Position numbers and translations under genes: made by a program | The notes under the pieces: generated by a model | Databases searched by the model: none | What the model saw: only the letters and a program-made list of their open reading frames with translations | Told to the model about the DNA's origin: nothing | In this document: positions 1 to 10,103 of the stretch, piece after piece | Layout of the letters: every line of letters begins with the position of its first letter | Position numbering within the stretch: the stretch's first letter is position 1 | NCBI GenBank assembly: GCA_038363925.1 | Contig: JAQQWL010000002.1 | Span: 4,960,001 to 5,024,000 of the forward strand | DNA length: 64,000 bases | DNA from: Apiospora phragmitis | Lineage: Eukaryota > Ascomycota > Sordariomycetes > Amphisphaeriales > Apiosporaceae | Direction: 5' to 3'

Positions 1-398
1 TAGCACCGTTAACCCTATTATAATTAATAATTCTGGACCTTGTTGTCTTAATATCTTCGTTTCTGGCCAAAAAACGGGTATGCCATCGCTGCCCTAGCTG
101 ATGAGAGGTGCCGGAAGCATTCAACATCCGCTGGGCCATAGATCTGAACTTGACCAGCGCCGGTGCGAAGCCTAGTCTGGCTTGGCCAATAGCCCAGTGG
201 GTTAATTAAGCCTCCAGGAAAGGTGACAATACCTGCCGGTCCTTATTGAGCTCTTGTTCTCGTCGGCACACCGGCCAAGCGTCGTGTTACGTACGATCGA
301 GTAGCATCCCATTTACGCACCGCCTCGCGAACGCCTAGCCCGAGCTTTACGTCGTATATCGCTACTTGTGCGCGCTTTTGAGTTTCAAATGAAGACAT
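1..398 (-). pseudogene. pogo/Fot1-like transposase, N-terminal fragment, broken
   Basis: Reading from an ATG at 398, the protein begins MSSFETQKRAQVAIYDV and has the helix-turn-helix typical of Psq/CENP-B transposases: LGLGVREAVRKW, then RSYVTRRLAGVPTRTRAQ. After a stop and frame change near 247 it continues DRQVLSP, LTHWAIGQARLGFAP and GQRWHTRFLARN, the CENP-B-type DNA-binding half of Fot1/pogo transposases. A further in-frame stop follows LSPFLEA. The DDE catalytic domain would lie to the left of the window. The frame change and stop make this copy non-functional as it stands. The family call rests on motif recognition, not a search. Confidence 0.8.
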
Positions 399-572
399 TG
401 AGAGAATGGTTAAAAGAATACGAAGATAATAAGGGTATTTAATAGTGTTAAGAACGTTTCGTTATAGTAGAATACGAGATTGTTACGCGAAAGGTCCTTG
501 ATAAAAAACCGCGTTTATGGGGCGAAACGCGGTGGTCCGTAAAGGGGTGGTCCGTGGAGGGGTGCCTTAGCT
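1..572 (-). mobile_element. pogo/Fot1-like DNA transposon, right part (cut by window edge)
   Basis: The segment ends at 572 in a terminal sequence whose outermost 9 bases read AGCTAAGGC on the minus strand, followed by a TA target-site dinucleotide at 573-574. It aligns by eye over its whole length with the right part of the element at 6193-8443 (about 7870-8443), and homology stops at the same base in both. It encodes the N-terminal half of a transposase on the minus strand. This copy is far less AT-shifted than the other. The left end lies outside the window. Pogo/Fot1 elements use TA target sites, which fits. Confidence 0.85.
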
Positions 573-800
573 TAACGTCCTAAAAAACAAAGTTGCAAAT
601 AGAATTCAACTGAGGCGAGCATCTCTTATGAGATGGTTAGGTCGGGCTTCAAATAGCATCCAGCAAACGTTGATCCATTCTGGTATTTACTATACAATCT
701 ATGACAGCTATGTTGCATTAACCCATATCACTCGAGGTGAAAACGGGGTTTGCTTGGACAGTCAGTCTCTGGACGTTTCGAGTAACGTGCGCACCCCAAC

Positions 801-1607
801 TTAAGCAGCCACAGCCGCCGCACATGCACCGGCAGCAGCGGCCATGACAGCACCCGCGGCCATGGTTCTGCGGGGCGCCGCGCCCTCGGACGAGGACGTC
901 TCTTGCGGGCCCGTGTCCGACCCACTTCCCCCGGGAGTCGCCGAGGTGGCCTGGCTAAGGGACGAAGCCGGTGGGGCCCCGGGTGACGCCCTCGCACGTG
1001 GTGGCGGAGCCCGGGACATAGGTGTCGAGGAAGGCCGAGTGGCTTTGGTAGGGGGTCACGACGGGGCCGTCGCCAGGGCCTGCGGTGGTCGGGAAGGTCC
1101 CTGTACAGGTCGACGCCCATTTGGAGAAGTCGGTTCTGCTCAGAACGAAGGAAGGCAATCGGATTAGTACTTGGTAGCTTGGCTGGCTATGTGTTTGCGG
1201 TAATCTGGTGCCACTGCGTAAAAGAGCACCGAGACACAACTAAAGATCGCGAGAAACACGTACCGGCGGGACTTCCACCATTCCGACCTCGACGACTCGA
1301 ACGTAAAGTACTCCTCGTGGAGCGTGGCGGGAATCTTGCCCAGGAGGGCGCACTCGCTGGTCGGGATGTTGGCCGCCGCGAACAGACTGGACTTCTGGAT
1401 CACATCGCCGAGGGCGCCAGACGGTTCTTGTCTGTAAATGAAAACCTTTTTGAAGACCTCGGCATAGCATTCGGGGCTGATCTCGTCAGGGCCAGTCGTT
1501 ATTTTCGGAAGGTCCGTCGAATCAGTAGTTTGAGAAGCACTCGACTCGGCTGCTGAAACCGCCAGGACGGCGGCGGCAACGACGGAAGTAATGCTACGGG
1601 GATACAT
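801..1607 (-). CDS. small secreted, probably GPI-anchored protein (frame break near 956)
   Basis: Exon 1 (1264-1607) starts with a signal peptide (MYPRSITSVVAAAVLAVSAA) and contains ECYAEVFKK and TSECALLGKIPATL. A clear intron (1136-1263; GTACGT donor, ACTAAT branch, CAG end) joins CGA ACC to RTDFSKWASTC. The chain then runs to GPTGFVP and meets a TAG at 955-957. One frame away the sequence continues SQATSATPGGSGSDTG and ends in an Ala-rich hydrophobic tail typical of a GPI signal, stopping at 801. Either a single extra T is present (CTTAG for CTAG) or there is a 43-nt intron (GTGCGA to TTAG) that keeps frame. The first is more likely because the skipped part looks coding. Four cysteines are seen. 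Function unknown. Confidence 0.7.
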
Positions 1608-2710
1608 GATAGTGTGTTTGATAGTGAGAACTTGGAGAGGCGTATGTTAGAAGGTGAAGGATGGAGGAAAGGGAAGCGTTGTGCTTTGAGGGATACGTGT
1701 TATTACTTGGACCTGCATTGTGTATCGTACGATGCCGGCATGAGCCAAGAGCCTGAACAGAGATGTTGGTTCTTAAAATTGGAAACTCAAGCAATAACCG
1801 ACCGATGTTGCAATAGTACAGGGCTAATTGTCCCGGTATAATGCATCCGTCCCAATGACAGCAAGAACCGAAAGAAAATGTGAGCGGTACCATTTGGCAA
1901 CGCGACAGCCAAGGCCTGGGCGGCCCAATGGAGTAACTCCTGCAGGTCTGTTATTGGCGCTCGCTCGTTCGCTATTAGGGTCCGCCCGCGGAGTGTCGCT
2001 TTGCATGCCGACGTTGCATAATGCAGTGAATTCGGGATGCTTTTCGGCACCGCGGCACAGCCAACAACCGTAATCATGTCGTCATAATCGGGTGTCCCGA
2101 GCAGCCGGCAGCCAATCTCGACGCCAGAACTAACCAGGCTGAGGACAAAAAGGTGATCAGTGGTGCGAGGCGAGATCAGCCCAGCCCAAAATAACAACAG
2201 TACCTCGTTTACAACCATTTGCAGAAGGCTGCAATCAGGAATTACCCGATTTGCCACACGCGCGCGCCGACACACACAGGCAGACACATCTTCCATGAGT
2301 AAATCAAACAAATTTCTGGATGGAACACTCCGCGATGCATGCTTGAATAAGATGTGATTAGAGTGTCATTGCAGTCTGGGTCTAATTACTAAGTCTGTTG
2401 GGCTGAGCTATTAGCATATATCCCACCTGCCTAAAAAGGAAAGGTATAGGACAGCAAATCAATGTTGTATTACTCCGCGGAACGACTCAACCGCCCCAGA
2501 GATCCAATATCGTGCATAACCACTGATAAATATAGATTGATAGGACTAAAGCTCTATTCAGGCACCATCAAATGAAAGATATGGGACCGTAACCAAAGAA
2601 ATCTCTTACTCCACCTCCACAACCACCGCTCTGCCCCATCCTTGGGTCATTCACTCTATCGGGTCAATCAGTACAGTCTTGGAAGCCGTTCACCGAAGAA
2701 CACATACCAT
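1608..2710. other. intergenic, no supported gene
   Basis: Open frames up to 174 codons exist on the minus strand (1787-2311), but none starts with a recognisable leader, contains a known motif or joins through plausible introns. The part near 1608 probably holds the promoter of the secreted-protein gene ending at 801. Confidence 0.6.
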
Positions 2711-3109
2711 TTAAGTGTAGACAATGACAGCTCCAACGTTCTGGTTAACCGGGACGCTGAAGCACTGGTCACCCTCTCCCTGGGCAATCTGGTCGCCGCA
2801 GGTGTTTCCGCTAAACAGCTTCCACTGATACTTGCGCCCGTCGCCGGGGAAGAGGAACCGCACGGCAGCGGAATCCGTGGGTGAGGGGTCAAACAGCCCG
2901 TCGAACTTGACGCACGAGGCAAGATCCTCTTCGTAGCCGGTCAGGCTTCGCCCGTTGCCGTTGCCGCACCCGTTCGGGTACCATTCGATGAGATAGAGGG
3001 TGTCAGGGGGGATCTCACTGGCCTGTCGAGTAGCAATGAGGTTGGTCGGAACCCCAAAGACTCCTGTCACGGAGAGTAGGACAGTTGCTAGAAGCTGGAG
3101 AGAAGCCAT
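2711..3109 (-). CDS. small secreted protein, 132 aa, function unknown
   Basis: This intronless frame starts with a convincing signal peptide (MASLQLLATVLLSVTGVFG) followed by a possible processing region ending in a dibasic-like ATRQ. The mature part is about 105-110 residues with four cysteines (GCGN, ASCVKF, NTCGDQ, QCFSV) that could form two disulfides, and aromatic and glycine residues typical of compact secreted beta proteins. It ends VIVYT. The size and cysteine content fit fungal small secreted or effector-like proteins, but I do not recognise a family. It is separated by more than 900 bp from each neighbour, so it is probably transcribed alone. Confidence 0.75.
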   Translation of the reverse strand: MASLQLLATVLLSVTGVFGVPTNLIATRQASEIPPDTLYLIEWYPNGCGNGNGRSLTGYEEDLASCVKFDGLFDPSPTDSAAVRFLFPGDGRKYQWKLFSGNTCGDQIAQGEGDQCFSVPVNQNVGAVIVYT

Positions 3110-4062
3110 TGTGATTGTACAGGTTACTTGAAGTGTAAAGGTTTAGGTATATTGGGCCAGGGCAGGGAGAATAGTTGATGGTAACGGACTTCTTTCGTTG
3201 TAGTAAATCACATATCGTTAGTTTATATAGTTTTTTTTCCCGTACTGAGGTAGCCTAGGTTGCAAAGTACATCGATGACTGCTTTCGTGTTACAACTCGC
3301 TAAGATGTGCCGAGTTACCTGGACTCTCGAAGTAGTGCGAGATTTTCAAAGTATCACTTTCGGTGTACTTCTTTCGATGAGGCACAGGTCTGGAAACCTC
3401 CTGACAGATCGTAAGTTCTTAGGCTGACCATGATCAACCTGTCATCACTACAGTACTCTCCATCTCCCCCGCCGGGTCTAGAACATGTTGTCTGGGGGCG
3501 TTGTTGATGCCCAGAGACCTGGTTTCCGATTACTCGCTCGATGATGCGCATGATGGATGGTTGCTGGCTCCCGATGGATGGGGTTTCCGTTATTGGCAGA
3601 TGGTTGCCTGTCCCCGATGGACGGTTGTTGGTTCATGAAGGATGGGCTTGGCTCGCGAAGGATGGATGTCTGTTCTTGATGGATGGTTGTTGGTTCACGA
3701 TAGATGGATTTGGTTTATGATGCATACTTAGCCCTGCTTAGTCGCATTGGCATTGAAGACTGAGTCAGATAGGAGAAAGTAGGATGTTCCGAGTCGTAGA
3801 CTGGAGACAGGCGGGGCGAGACTGCCAGATATGTCTCCTCGTGGGTTTCTCAACAATTGGGCGTTATAAGGAGCTGTATATGATGTATCACCATCCAACA
3901 GGCTATTTAAGACTCACCGCGCGCCGTCGTTTGACTTGGAGCTAACATTACAAACAAAATTTCCAACCATCCTTCCCTGATCATTGAACTATCATCGCAT
4001 CTATTGCCAGCAAAGAAATTTCCCCATGCATTTGAAGCCCCATCTCTGAACAGAACCTCACT
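3110..4062. other. intergenic with degenerate minisatellite
   Basis: No gene is supported. The stretch contains the degenerate tandem repeat listed at 3541-3725 and, near 4062, the promoter of the next gene. Confidence 0.6.
3541..3725. repeat. degenerate minisatellite, GATGGATGGTTGYTGGYT-like unit
   Basis: A roughly 25-35 nt unit containing GATGGATG followed by GTTG and TTGGTT or CTGGCT recurs about six times with many substitutions (for example near 3544, 3570, 3615, 3660, 3680 and 3705). It is non-coding in all frames as far as I can judge. Confidence 0.6.
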
Positions 4063-5172
4063 ATGCGTCACTTTACCCTGGCTACTCTTCTCGTCTACGC
4101 AGGCCTCATAGCCTGCCAAGACGTGACCTGGTGCCGGGACAAGAAGTGCGAAGACTGCCCGTCTGGGCTCGCGTCCAGTGGCCCTGGGTACCCCGAGTGC
4201 GTCGTCTACGACAGCAAAACCGTATTCGGCGGGCAGGGCTTCGATGACGATACCGAAGGTAAGATCGAGTTCAAGGTGTTTGGAAATTTCAAAGACCCTT
4301 GCGACGGTAAGCCCGGCAACTACATGGTCCGATCTCCTGCCTCTCTGGAAGCAGAGGGCTGTGGAAACCTCATCTACAGTACTCAGAAACCTCAATGCTC
4401 GGGGGAGATTGATCTCGAGTCGACATTCAGTAAGTGGCTACCCGCTGAACTGCTCCAAGCCCCTCACTCATACTTTACAAGGAGTATTTGTATCACACTT
4501 TCTTCATATATGTAGGAGCTCTTCTAATATCTATCGGCTACTGTAGTGATTCAATTCTGTTGTGGCACGGAAGAATGTGACAAGGCCCAGGTCCCTGCCG
4601 GCAGACTTGATATCGACGTTCTGCAGGGTAGCAGCGGTGGACCTCGAGGGGCTTATCTTCAGTTTGAAAATGGCACCGTCATCGAGCCCCTGGTCGTCGG
4701 AGCGCCCCGGGCGTCTCTCGCCGCATCGTCCGGCCTACGAAGAAAGACACGCCGATGCACGGGGTACAAAGACGACTCGTACGTCGCTGATGGCGAGATC
4801 TACTACAAGACGTTCGAAACCCAGGTCGCATCGGCAAACGTCCCGGCACAGTCCCAGGACCGGTCCTTCCAGTTCGATCACACCCAGAGCGTTTCGCGGT
4901 CTACTACCTTTGACACGACCATCGGCGACCCATGGGGGGTCATAAGCATCTCGACTGGCGAATCCTGGGAAGACACCACCACCGACACTCGATCGGTTAC
5001 CGTAGCCGTTCCCGCCGGGCAGTCTGGGTACGTCAGTTGGACTCCCATCTACCGATGCACCAGGGGCACGTTGGAGAACTGTGATGGCGAGCGAACAGAG
5101 GTCATGGAGTCATGCGCAGCGTATGTCACGAGCAACGTAGTCAGGGGAGACTACGCCTTTGTTCAAACATAA
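4063..5172 (+). CDS. secreted cysteine-containing protein, 330 aa, function unknown
   Basis: Exon 1 (4063-4429) starts with a signal peptide (MRHFTLATLLVYAGLIACQ) and a Cys-rich part (WCRDKKCEDC, PECVVYDSK, DPCDGKPGNY, EGCGNL). A 117-nt intron (4430-4546; GTAAGT donor, CTAAT branch, GTAG end) joins the frames at ESTF|MIQFCCGTEECDKAQ. Exon 2 (4547-5172) carries a Ser/Thr-rich beta-type segment (FQFDHTQSVSRSTTFDTTIG, then ISISTGESWEDTTTDT and VAVPAGQSGYVSWTPIYRC) and ends DYAFVQT. The alternating Ser/Thr pattern followed by AGQSGYVSW is reminiscent of aerolysin-fold beta proteins, but I see no decisive motif. It stands alone, with more than 500 bp on either side. Confidence 0.8.
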
Positions 5173-5690
5173 GGGGTAGGAAACTCCTGTGATTGTCGAG
5201 TGTGAAGCAGACGAGGGGTTGGGATCGTAGGTTTCAGTCCACTCCTTTAGTAGACCTACGGATCCGGTTTGGGTAGTTAGGGTAAAGTGAGTTTTCACAA
5301 GTTGCGTTGGGGCTTCTCTTTCTAGCGGCATTAGTCGGACTTTTCAGATGTTAAATACACGCTCATTTTGCACTATGTTTTATTTCTCATATTACACCTA
5401 ATATAAAAGGCGGGATGGATCATCTGACCGTATTATATAAGTAGTCACTGCACTAATTAATCCTAAATTTGAAGTGTCAGCCGCAAATTCTCCGAGGTGT
5501 TATTCCACATCAATATGGACAATTTCGATCACATACTCTCTCGCCGCTTTTGTTCAGACTTACCTCAGGCTGGCCTTGGCATTAATTACTCCGGCGGCTA
5601 ATAAGTATGGGTCTTATTTCTCACACCGAAACTCCATTGTTCCCCCACTGCAACTCCTCACCTACTCCCCTCGGTTAATGGCCAACTGCA
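5173..5690. other. intergenic, partly AT-rich, no supported gene
   Basis: The region from about 5340 to 5480 is AT-rich (several TATAA-like runs). No coding frame is supported. The right part must hold the promoter of the phosphotransferase-like gene starting at 5691. Confidence 0.6.
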
Positions 5691-8600
5691 ATGGCTCCTC
5701 AAAGCCCCCAAAGCGCAGACCAACCGTTTTTCAACACTTCTGCTCTTCCTGATATTTCGAGTGCAGAAATCGATTTCCCCGATACTTCCTTTTTCCACTC
5801 TCCACCGTCTTGCCCACCCCAGCTACCAGCACCGAGCACAATTCTTGAACAGCGTCCAGATGCCGGCTCCCAAGCGGTCGTCAAGTATGAGGATCTGAAC
5901 CTTGTGGTCAAATTCGGGACCCCCACATGTGTGCGACTTGAAGAGGCTCAAATAATGAGAGCGGTAAGAGGCGCATTCCCAAACAATGAGGTGCCTGTGC
6001 CCAAAGTCTTTGGGTGGAGGCAGTTCGGAGGCAAGAACTTCATATACGTGAGCCTTGTTGCTGGGAAGACGCTGCGGGAGGCGTGGCCAGTGCTCACTGA
6101 GGTCGATAAGAAGTCAATCCAGGATGATCTCAGACGGATCATAGTCACTTTAAGGCAGGTTACCCACGGTCTGCTTGATCCTTTTATTGGTAAGCTAAAG
6201 CACCCCCTCATGGGCCACTTTACTAAGCTACCGTTACCCCTGTAATTAAAGCCATTTCTACGGCTAGAATTGATGTAAATATATTATTTTTCGTTGTTTT
6301 TAATAATAATATAGTCCTCCGCCTCTGTGCTATTATCTTTTATAGTTTTTATAGCGTTACGAGGCCCTCTTAGTACTTTATTATATAAATAAATCGTTAT
6401 CCTAGTATAATTTTTTTCTTTTAACGTATTTTTATAGTTTTATTATCGAGTTTAGTTTAAAAATAATCGACTTAAGCTTTAAGATACGCGATTTTATTAA
6501 CGCTTTAAATTAAAACCTTATTAACCTTTTTAATAAAAAGCTATTAAAAAGGTAATTTAAAAATAAGGTTTATTATTAAATAGGCTCTCGTACGTACGGT
6601 AGTTCCGGTTTTAATCGAGGTTTAATCGTTTTTATTTTATTATTTATATCTATCTTAAGTACGAGCTACGAGGGGTATCATATGCCCCTCTTAATAAAAC
6701 AGGAAAGGGGTTCGTGCGCGTAGGTACGTGGCACCCTTTTTAGAGTGATATAGAAAACCTTAGTTCCTGCTGTTCTAACATTTATAATAATTAACTTTTA
6801 ATTATTATTTCGTAATTCTTAATTATTAAAAAGTGTTTTAATAAGTATTAATTTTTTCTTAACTATTTTTAATAATTTTAAACGTACTTAAGTAACCTTT
6901 ATATTTTTTAAGATAATATATTTTAATAATAACGACTTTAAATAATCTCGCGGATAAATCTTAGCCGTTTTTTAAACGTTTTTAATTATAAAAAAAGTTA
7001 ATACGTTAATCTTAGCTTAGTAGTAAACTTTTAATATATTTATTTTCGTAAGCTTTAATTTAAAAACCGTATTCGAGTACTCCTTTAAAATAATTTTTAA
7101 CCTTCTCTTTAATAAGCTATTAAATAAGCTTTCGTACGTACGTACTAGTTTCGAGTTTAATCGAGGTTATATTATTATATTCTATTATTTATATCTATAT
7201 TTTACTAGCTATAAGGGGCATCGTATACCCCTCTTTATAAAATAAGAAAGGGGTTCGTGCGCGTAGGTACGTGTCACCTCTTTTAAAGTAATATAAATAT
7301 TTAACTGTTTAAATATAAGCTAAAAACTCTTATATTTAAGACTTATATTATATAATTATAATATAATTTATAAAAAATTAATTAAATTTTATTTACGAGA
7401 TAAACTTATAAATTTTTTTTATTTATATACGATTTATAATTATTATAAATTAAGACGACTTATTTATTATTATAACGAAATCGTATATAAAGAATAAAAA
7501 TATTTTAAATTTAATTTAAAGCTATAATATTATTAATACACCCTTTAAGTAACGCTTTAAACCGCTAGTTATTTTAAAGATAACCGTTTTAGTTTAAAAA
7601 CTACTAGCTTTAAACGTCGGCCCCTTTAAAAATAACTAGCGGCGGGAAGGCTACCCTATTATAGCCTACACACTCTAGAATAGTAATCTCTTCTCTTTTC
7701 TCAACGTCTTTTTTAAAAGCTAAATAATTAATAGCTTCGGCAACCACCTAGTAATTACCGCTAACGCTTTAACCGATACTTATTTCGTTAATATTAGAAA
7801 AGCGTTTAAAAGAGATATTAAATAGCTTTAAAGTATTAAGTCTATCGAAAAAAACGTTGATATTTATTATTATAGCTTTATTAACCCGGCTATAATTAAT
7901 TATTTTCGACCTTACGGTTTTAACGAACTTATTTTTAATTAAAAAACGAGTATATTATTATTATTTTAAAGTATAAAAAGCCTTAGAGGCGTTTAATATT
8001 TATTAAGCTATAAACTTAAAATTAATTAATATTAATATAAAACTTAACCTAGCTTAATTAATAGCTTAATATATTAATTCGTTTTTTAAAAGTAGTGATA
8101 AAACTTATTAATTTTTATTAAACTTATTTCTAATAGGCACACCGGCGAAACGGCGTTAGATATACGATCGAGGGGCTAATTATTTACGAGCGGATTCGCG
8201 AATAGCTACTCCGAGCTTTACGTCGCGCACGGTAGCCTATATACGCTTTTAAATATCGAACGAAGATATTATTATAAAGAGTAAAAATAAACGAAAAAAA
8301 CAAAGGTAATAATTACTTTAAAAAATAAAAAGTAATAAGTAAATTAAAAAGTCTTTTAATTAAAATACACGGTAAAAAGACGCGTTTATAAAGTAAAACG
8401 CGGTGGCCCGTAACGAGGTAGCCCGTAAAGGGGTGCTTTAGCTTATATATTATCCCGCTCCGGTTTCATACTGGGCTTTTGATTTATAGATAAGCTAACC
8501 ACACTGACAGGGTCTGTATCTCGTGGCCCTTTGCTAGATAGATTCTTCAGGGATGGCTATTTTGAGGGACCGATTACCACTATCGAGTCATTCAATGACT

Positions 8601-8956
8601 GGTTTCTTGCTGCTACTACCCGTACGAAACCGGGACCGAATGACCCCACCCGCCCCTATCGGCACGAACTATATCGGGACTTGTTGCCCGACACTGGTTG
8701 CATCTGTTTCACCCATGGGGATCTAACCCTGGGCAACATCATTGTCTCAGGCGAGACCGACTCGCAAAGAATCGCAGGAATTATTGATTGGGAGAAAGCG
8801 GGTTGGTATCCAGAATACTGGGAGTACTGTAAGCTCCAACTCGGGGTGGAAGAGAATCATGAATGGCTCAGCGCTGGATGGCCTGAGAAAGTCACGGAAC
8901 CATTCGAGGATTCACTGCGGGCATTCGGGGAATACCATAATTGGCATGTTCTTTGA
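5691..8956 (+). CDS. aminoglycoside phosphotransferase (APH) family protein, intron filled by a transposon
   Basis: Exon 1 is 5691-6189 and exon 2 is 8511-8956; together they give 314 residues in frame (ATT G|GG TCT, residues DPFI-G-SVSRGP). Exon 1 carries the N-lobe (QAVVKYEDLNLVVKFG, then PVPKVFGWRQFGGKNFIYV). Exon 2 carries the catalytic loop THGDLTLGNIIV and the metal-binding GIIDWEKAGWYPEYWEY, the Brenner and DFG-like motifs of the APH/choline-kinase fold. Such fungal APH-like proteins are kinases of mostly unknown small substrates. The 2321-nt intron holds a RIP-mutated transposon. Without it the intron is 68 nt, a normal fungal size, and the branch site GCTAAC and acceptor ACAG are intact. 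Whether so long an intron is still removed is unknown. Confidence 0.85.
6577..6750. repeat. internal direct repeat, copy A, about 175 bp
   Basis: Matches copy B at 7119-7292 with RIP-type differences. Shared landmarks are TCGTACGTACG near the start, TATTTATATCTAT in the middle, a CCCCTCTT stretch, and a 20-base identity beginning TTCGTGCGCG near the end. Confidence 0.75.
7119..7292. repeat. internal direct repeat, copy B, about 175 bp
   Basis: Second copy of the repeat at 6577-6750, same orientation, about 540 bp downstream. The two copies could be the long terminal repeats of a small nested element or a duplication inside the transposon. RIP has erased any target-site evidence. Confidence 0.75.
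7300..8290 (-). pseudogene. RIP-degraded transposase with remnants of the DDE domain
   Basis: Minus-strand translation, allowing for C-to-T and G-to-A changes, still shows homology to the transposase fragment at 1-398 (about 7870-8290). It then shows AINYLAFKKDVEKREEITIL followed by ECVGYNRVAFPPLVIFKGAD near 7620-7760, which matches the first part of the DDE domain in Fot1/pogo transposases (IPP-VIFKG region). Aspartate codons have changed (NINE where a MDE-like motif is expected) and stops are frequent. It cannot encode an active enzyme. Confidence 0.65.
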
Positions 8957-9029
8957 GGTAGTCCCATTAGTCAATGGGAAATACGATTAGACTCACTAAG
9001 TTCATTATGACTATGGTGAGGGTTTGCAA

Positions 9030-10103
9030 TTAAGCCAATCCCTTTAGTTGCTCCCAGAGTCCTTCTTCCACGACAGCGATGTTCTTACCGCTGCAATCAC
9101 CACTCGGGTCGATCTCAGACGCGAGACGGGCATACGGCACCTCCCGGACCCGCACGTCGGACGCCTCCCCCGGCTTCCCAAACTGCATGGCCTCGACCAC
9201 GTTGCCGTTCCCGTACCGGGCCAACGTCGCCACGTCCAGCATGACCCGCGCACACTCGGCGTCTGTCATATTCGTATCGCCCTCGCGGACCTTGTCCGCG
9301 TAGTCCGCGTGCAGCACCGCGGGCGTATACGTGGTGGCGGGGCAGACGACGGCAACGCAGATGCCCAGCTGCTGCTGCATCTGCGCCAGGCTCTGGGCGA
9401 AGGCCACGAGGCCGCCCTTGCTAGCGTTGTAGAGCGGCGTGCCGATCGAGGGCAGGTAGGCGCTGAGGGACGCGACGAGCAACAGATTGCCCGCGACCTC
9501 TGGGTGCCGCAGCCAGTAGGCCAGCGCGATCTGCGCGAAGCGGATCGGGCCGAGCAGGTTCACCGCCAGGGTCTGGTAAGATCCGGGGCGGCCGTGTGCG
9601 TCGTCCACGGATAGGGGGGGGATCCCGGGGGCGTGCCAGAAGGATGAGCTCGGGGGTTCCCTGCAATTTATTTGTATCATCTCAGCCATTTTCTCACTAA
9701 AAAAATGAAAGCTGTTTTAGCTGTCTAAGACCTGCGCTGTCTTACCAGATCCCCGCGTCAGGGCATAACACGTCGACGGCGCCGAAAGTCCTCAGGGTAA
9801 AGTCCCAAGTGCCTTGTATCTCGGACCAGTCGGATTGGTCCATCTTGTAGTACACAGCGGAATGCCCACCAAAGGCTGGAGGCGGGTGCGGGAACGCGCT
9901 GATGGTCGCCTTGGCTTCGGGACGTAGTGCGATATCAGCAAATACTACGGAGCAACCGTGGCCCAGTAGGGCTTCTGCGAAGGCATGATTGATTCCTTGT
10001 ATCCTAGTTAGTGAGTGAAAATATAACTTAGATACCTGGAATACTTGCCGCTGCCAGCCCCGGTGACGATGGCAACTTTGCCTTGAAGATCATAGGTAGG
10101 CAT
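9030..10103 (-). CDS. short-chain dehydrogenase/reductase, 311 aa
   Basis: Exons 10049-10103, 9746-9995 and 9030-9660 join in frame. The start MPTYDLQGKVAIVTGAGSG gives the Rossmann TGxxxGI motif, completed across intron 1 by GINHAFAEALLGHG. Later motifs are CPDAGIW (NAG-like), NLLLVASLSAY (catalytic Ser) and PLYNASKGG (YxxxK). The family is classical SDR, closest in style to 15-hydroxyprostaglandin-dehydrogenase-type enzymes with NAD(H). The substrate cannot be told. Intron 1 (9996-10048) has a GC donor (GCAAGT) with branch CACTAAC; a GT alternative would insert residues into the nucleotide-binding motif. Intron 2 (9661-9745) is normal. An upstream in-frame ATG at 10208 exists but would add a poor leader before the Rossmann strand. 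Confidence 0.88.

Larger units (their letters stand above)
6193..8443 (-). mobile_element. complete pogo/Fot1-like transposon, 2251 bp, heavily RIP-mutated
   Basis: The left end AGCTAAAGCACCCC starts at 6193 and the right end is its inverted copy, ending GGGGTGCTTTAGCT at 8443. Weaker complementarity continues inward (left GGGCCAC against right GGGCTAC). TA dinucleotides flank both ends (6191-6192 and 8444-8445), the target-site duplication expected of Tc1/mariner/pogo elements. The interior is extremely AT-rich with many TA dinucleotides and no long frame, the classic look of RIP. The right part aligns with the copy at 1-572. The element lies wholly inside the phosphotransferase intron. Confidence 0.88.

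Noticed and set aside
844..1167. Plus-strand frame opposite the GPI-protein gene
   Set aside because: It is the mirror of GC-rich coding sequence on the minus strand, which has signal peptide, intron and anchor signal.
1787..2311. 174-codon minus-strand frame as a gene
   Set aside because: No leader, no motif, no intron logic; the residues look random and the region is of ordinary intergenic composition.
9048..9614. 188-codon plus-strand frame
   Set aside because: Antisense of the dehydrogenase exon that carries YxxxK; an artefact of GC-rich third positions.
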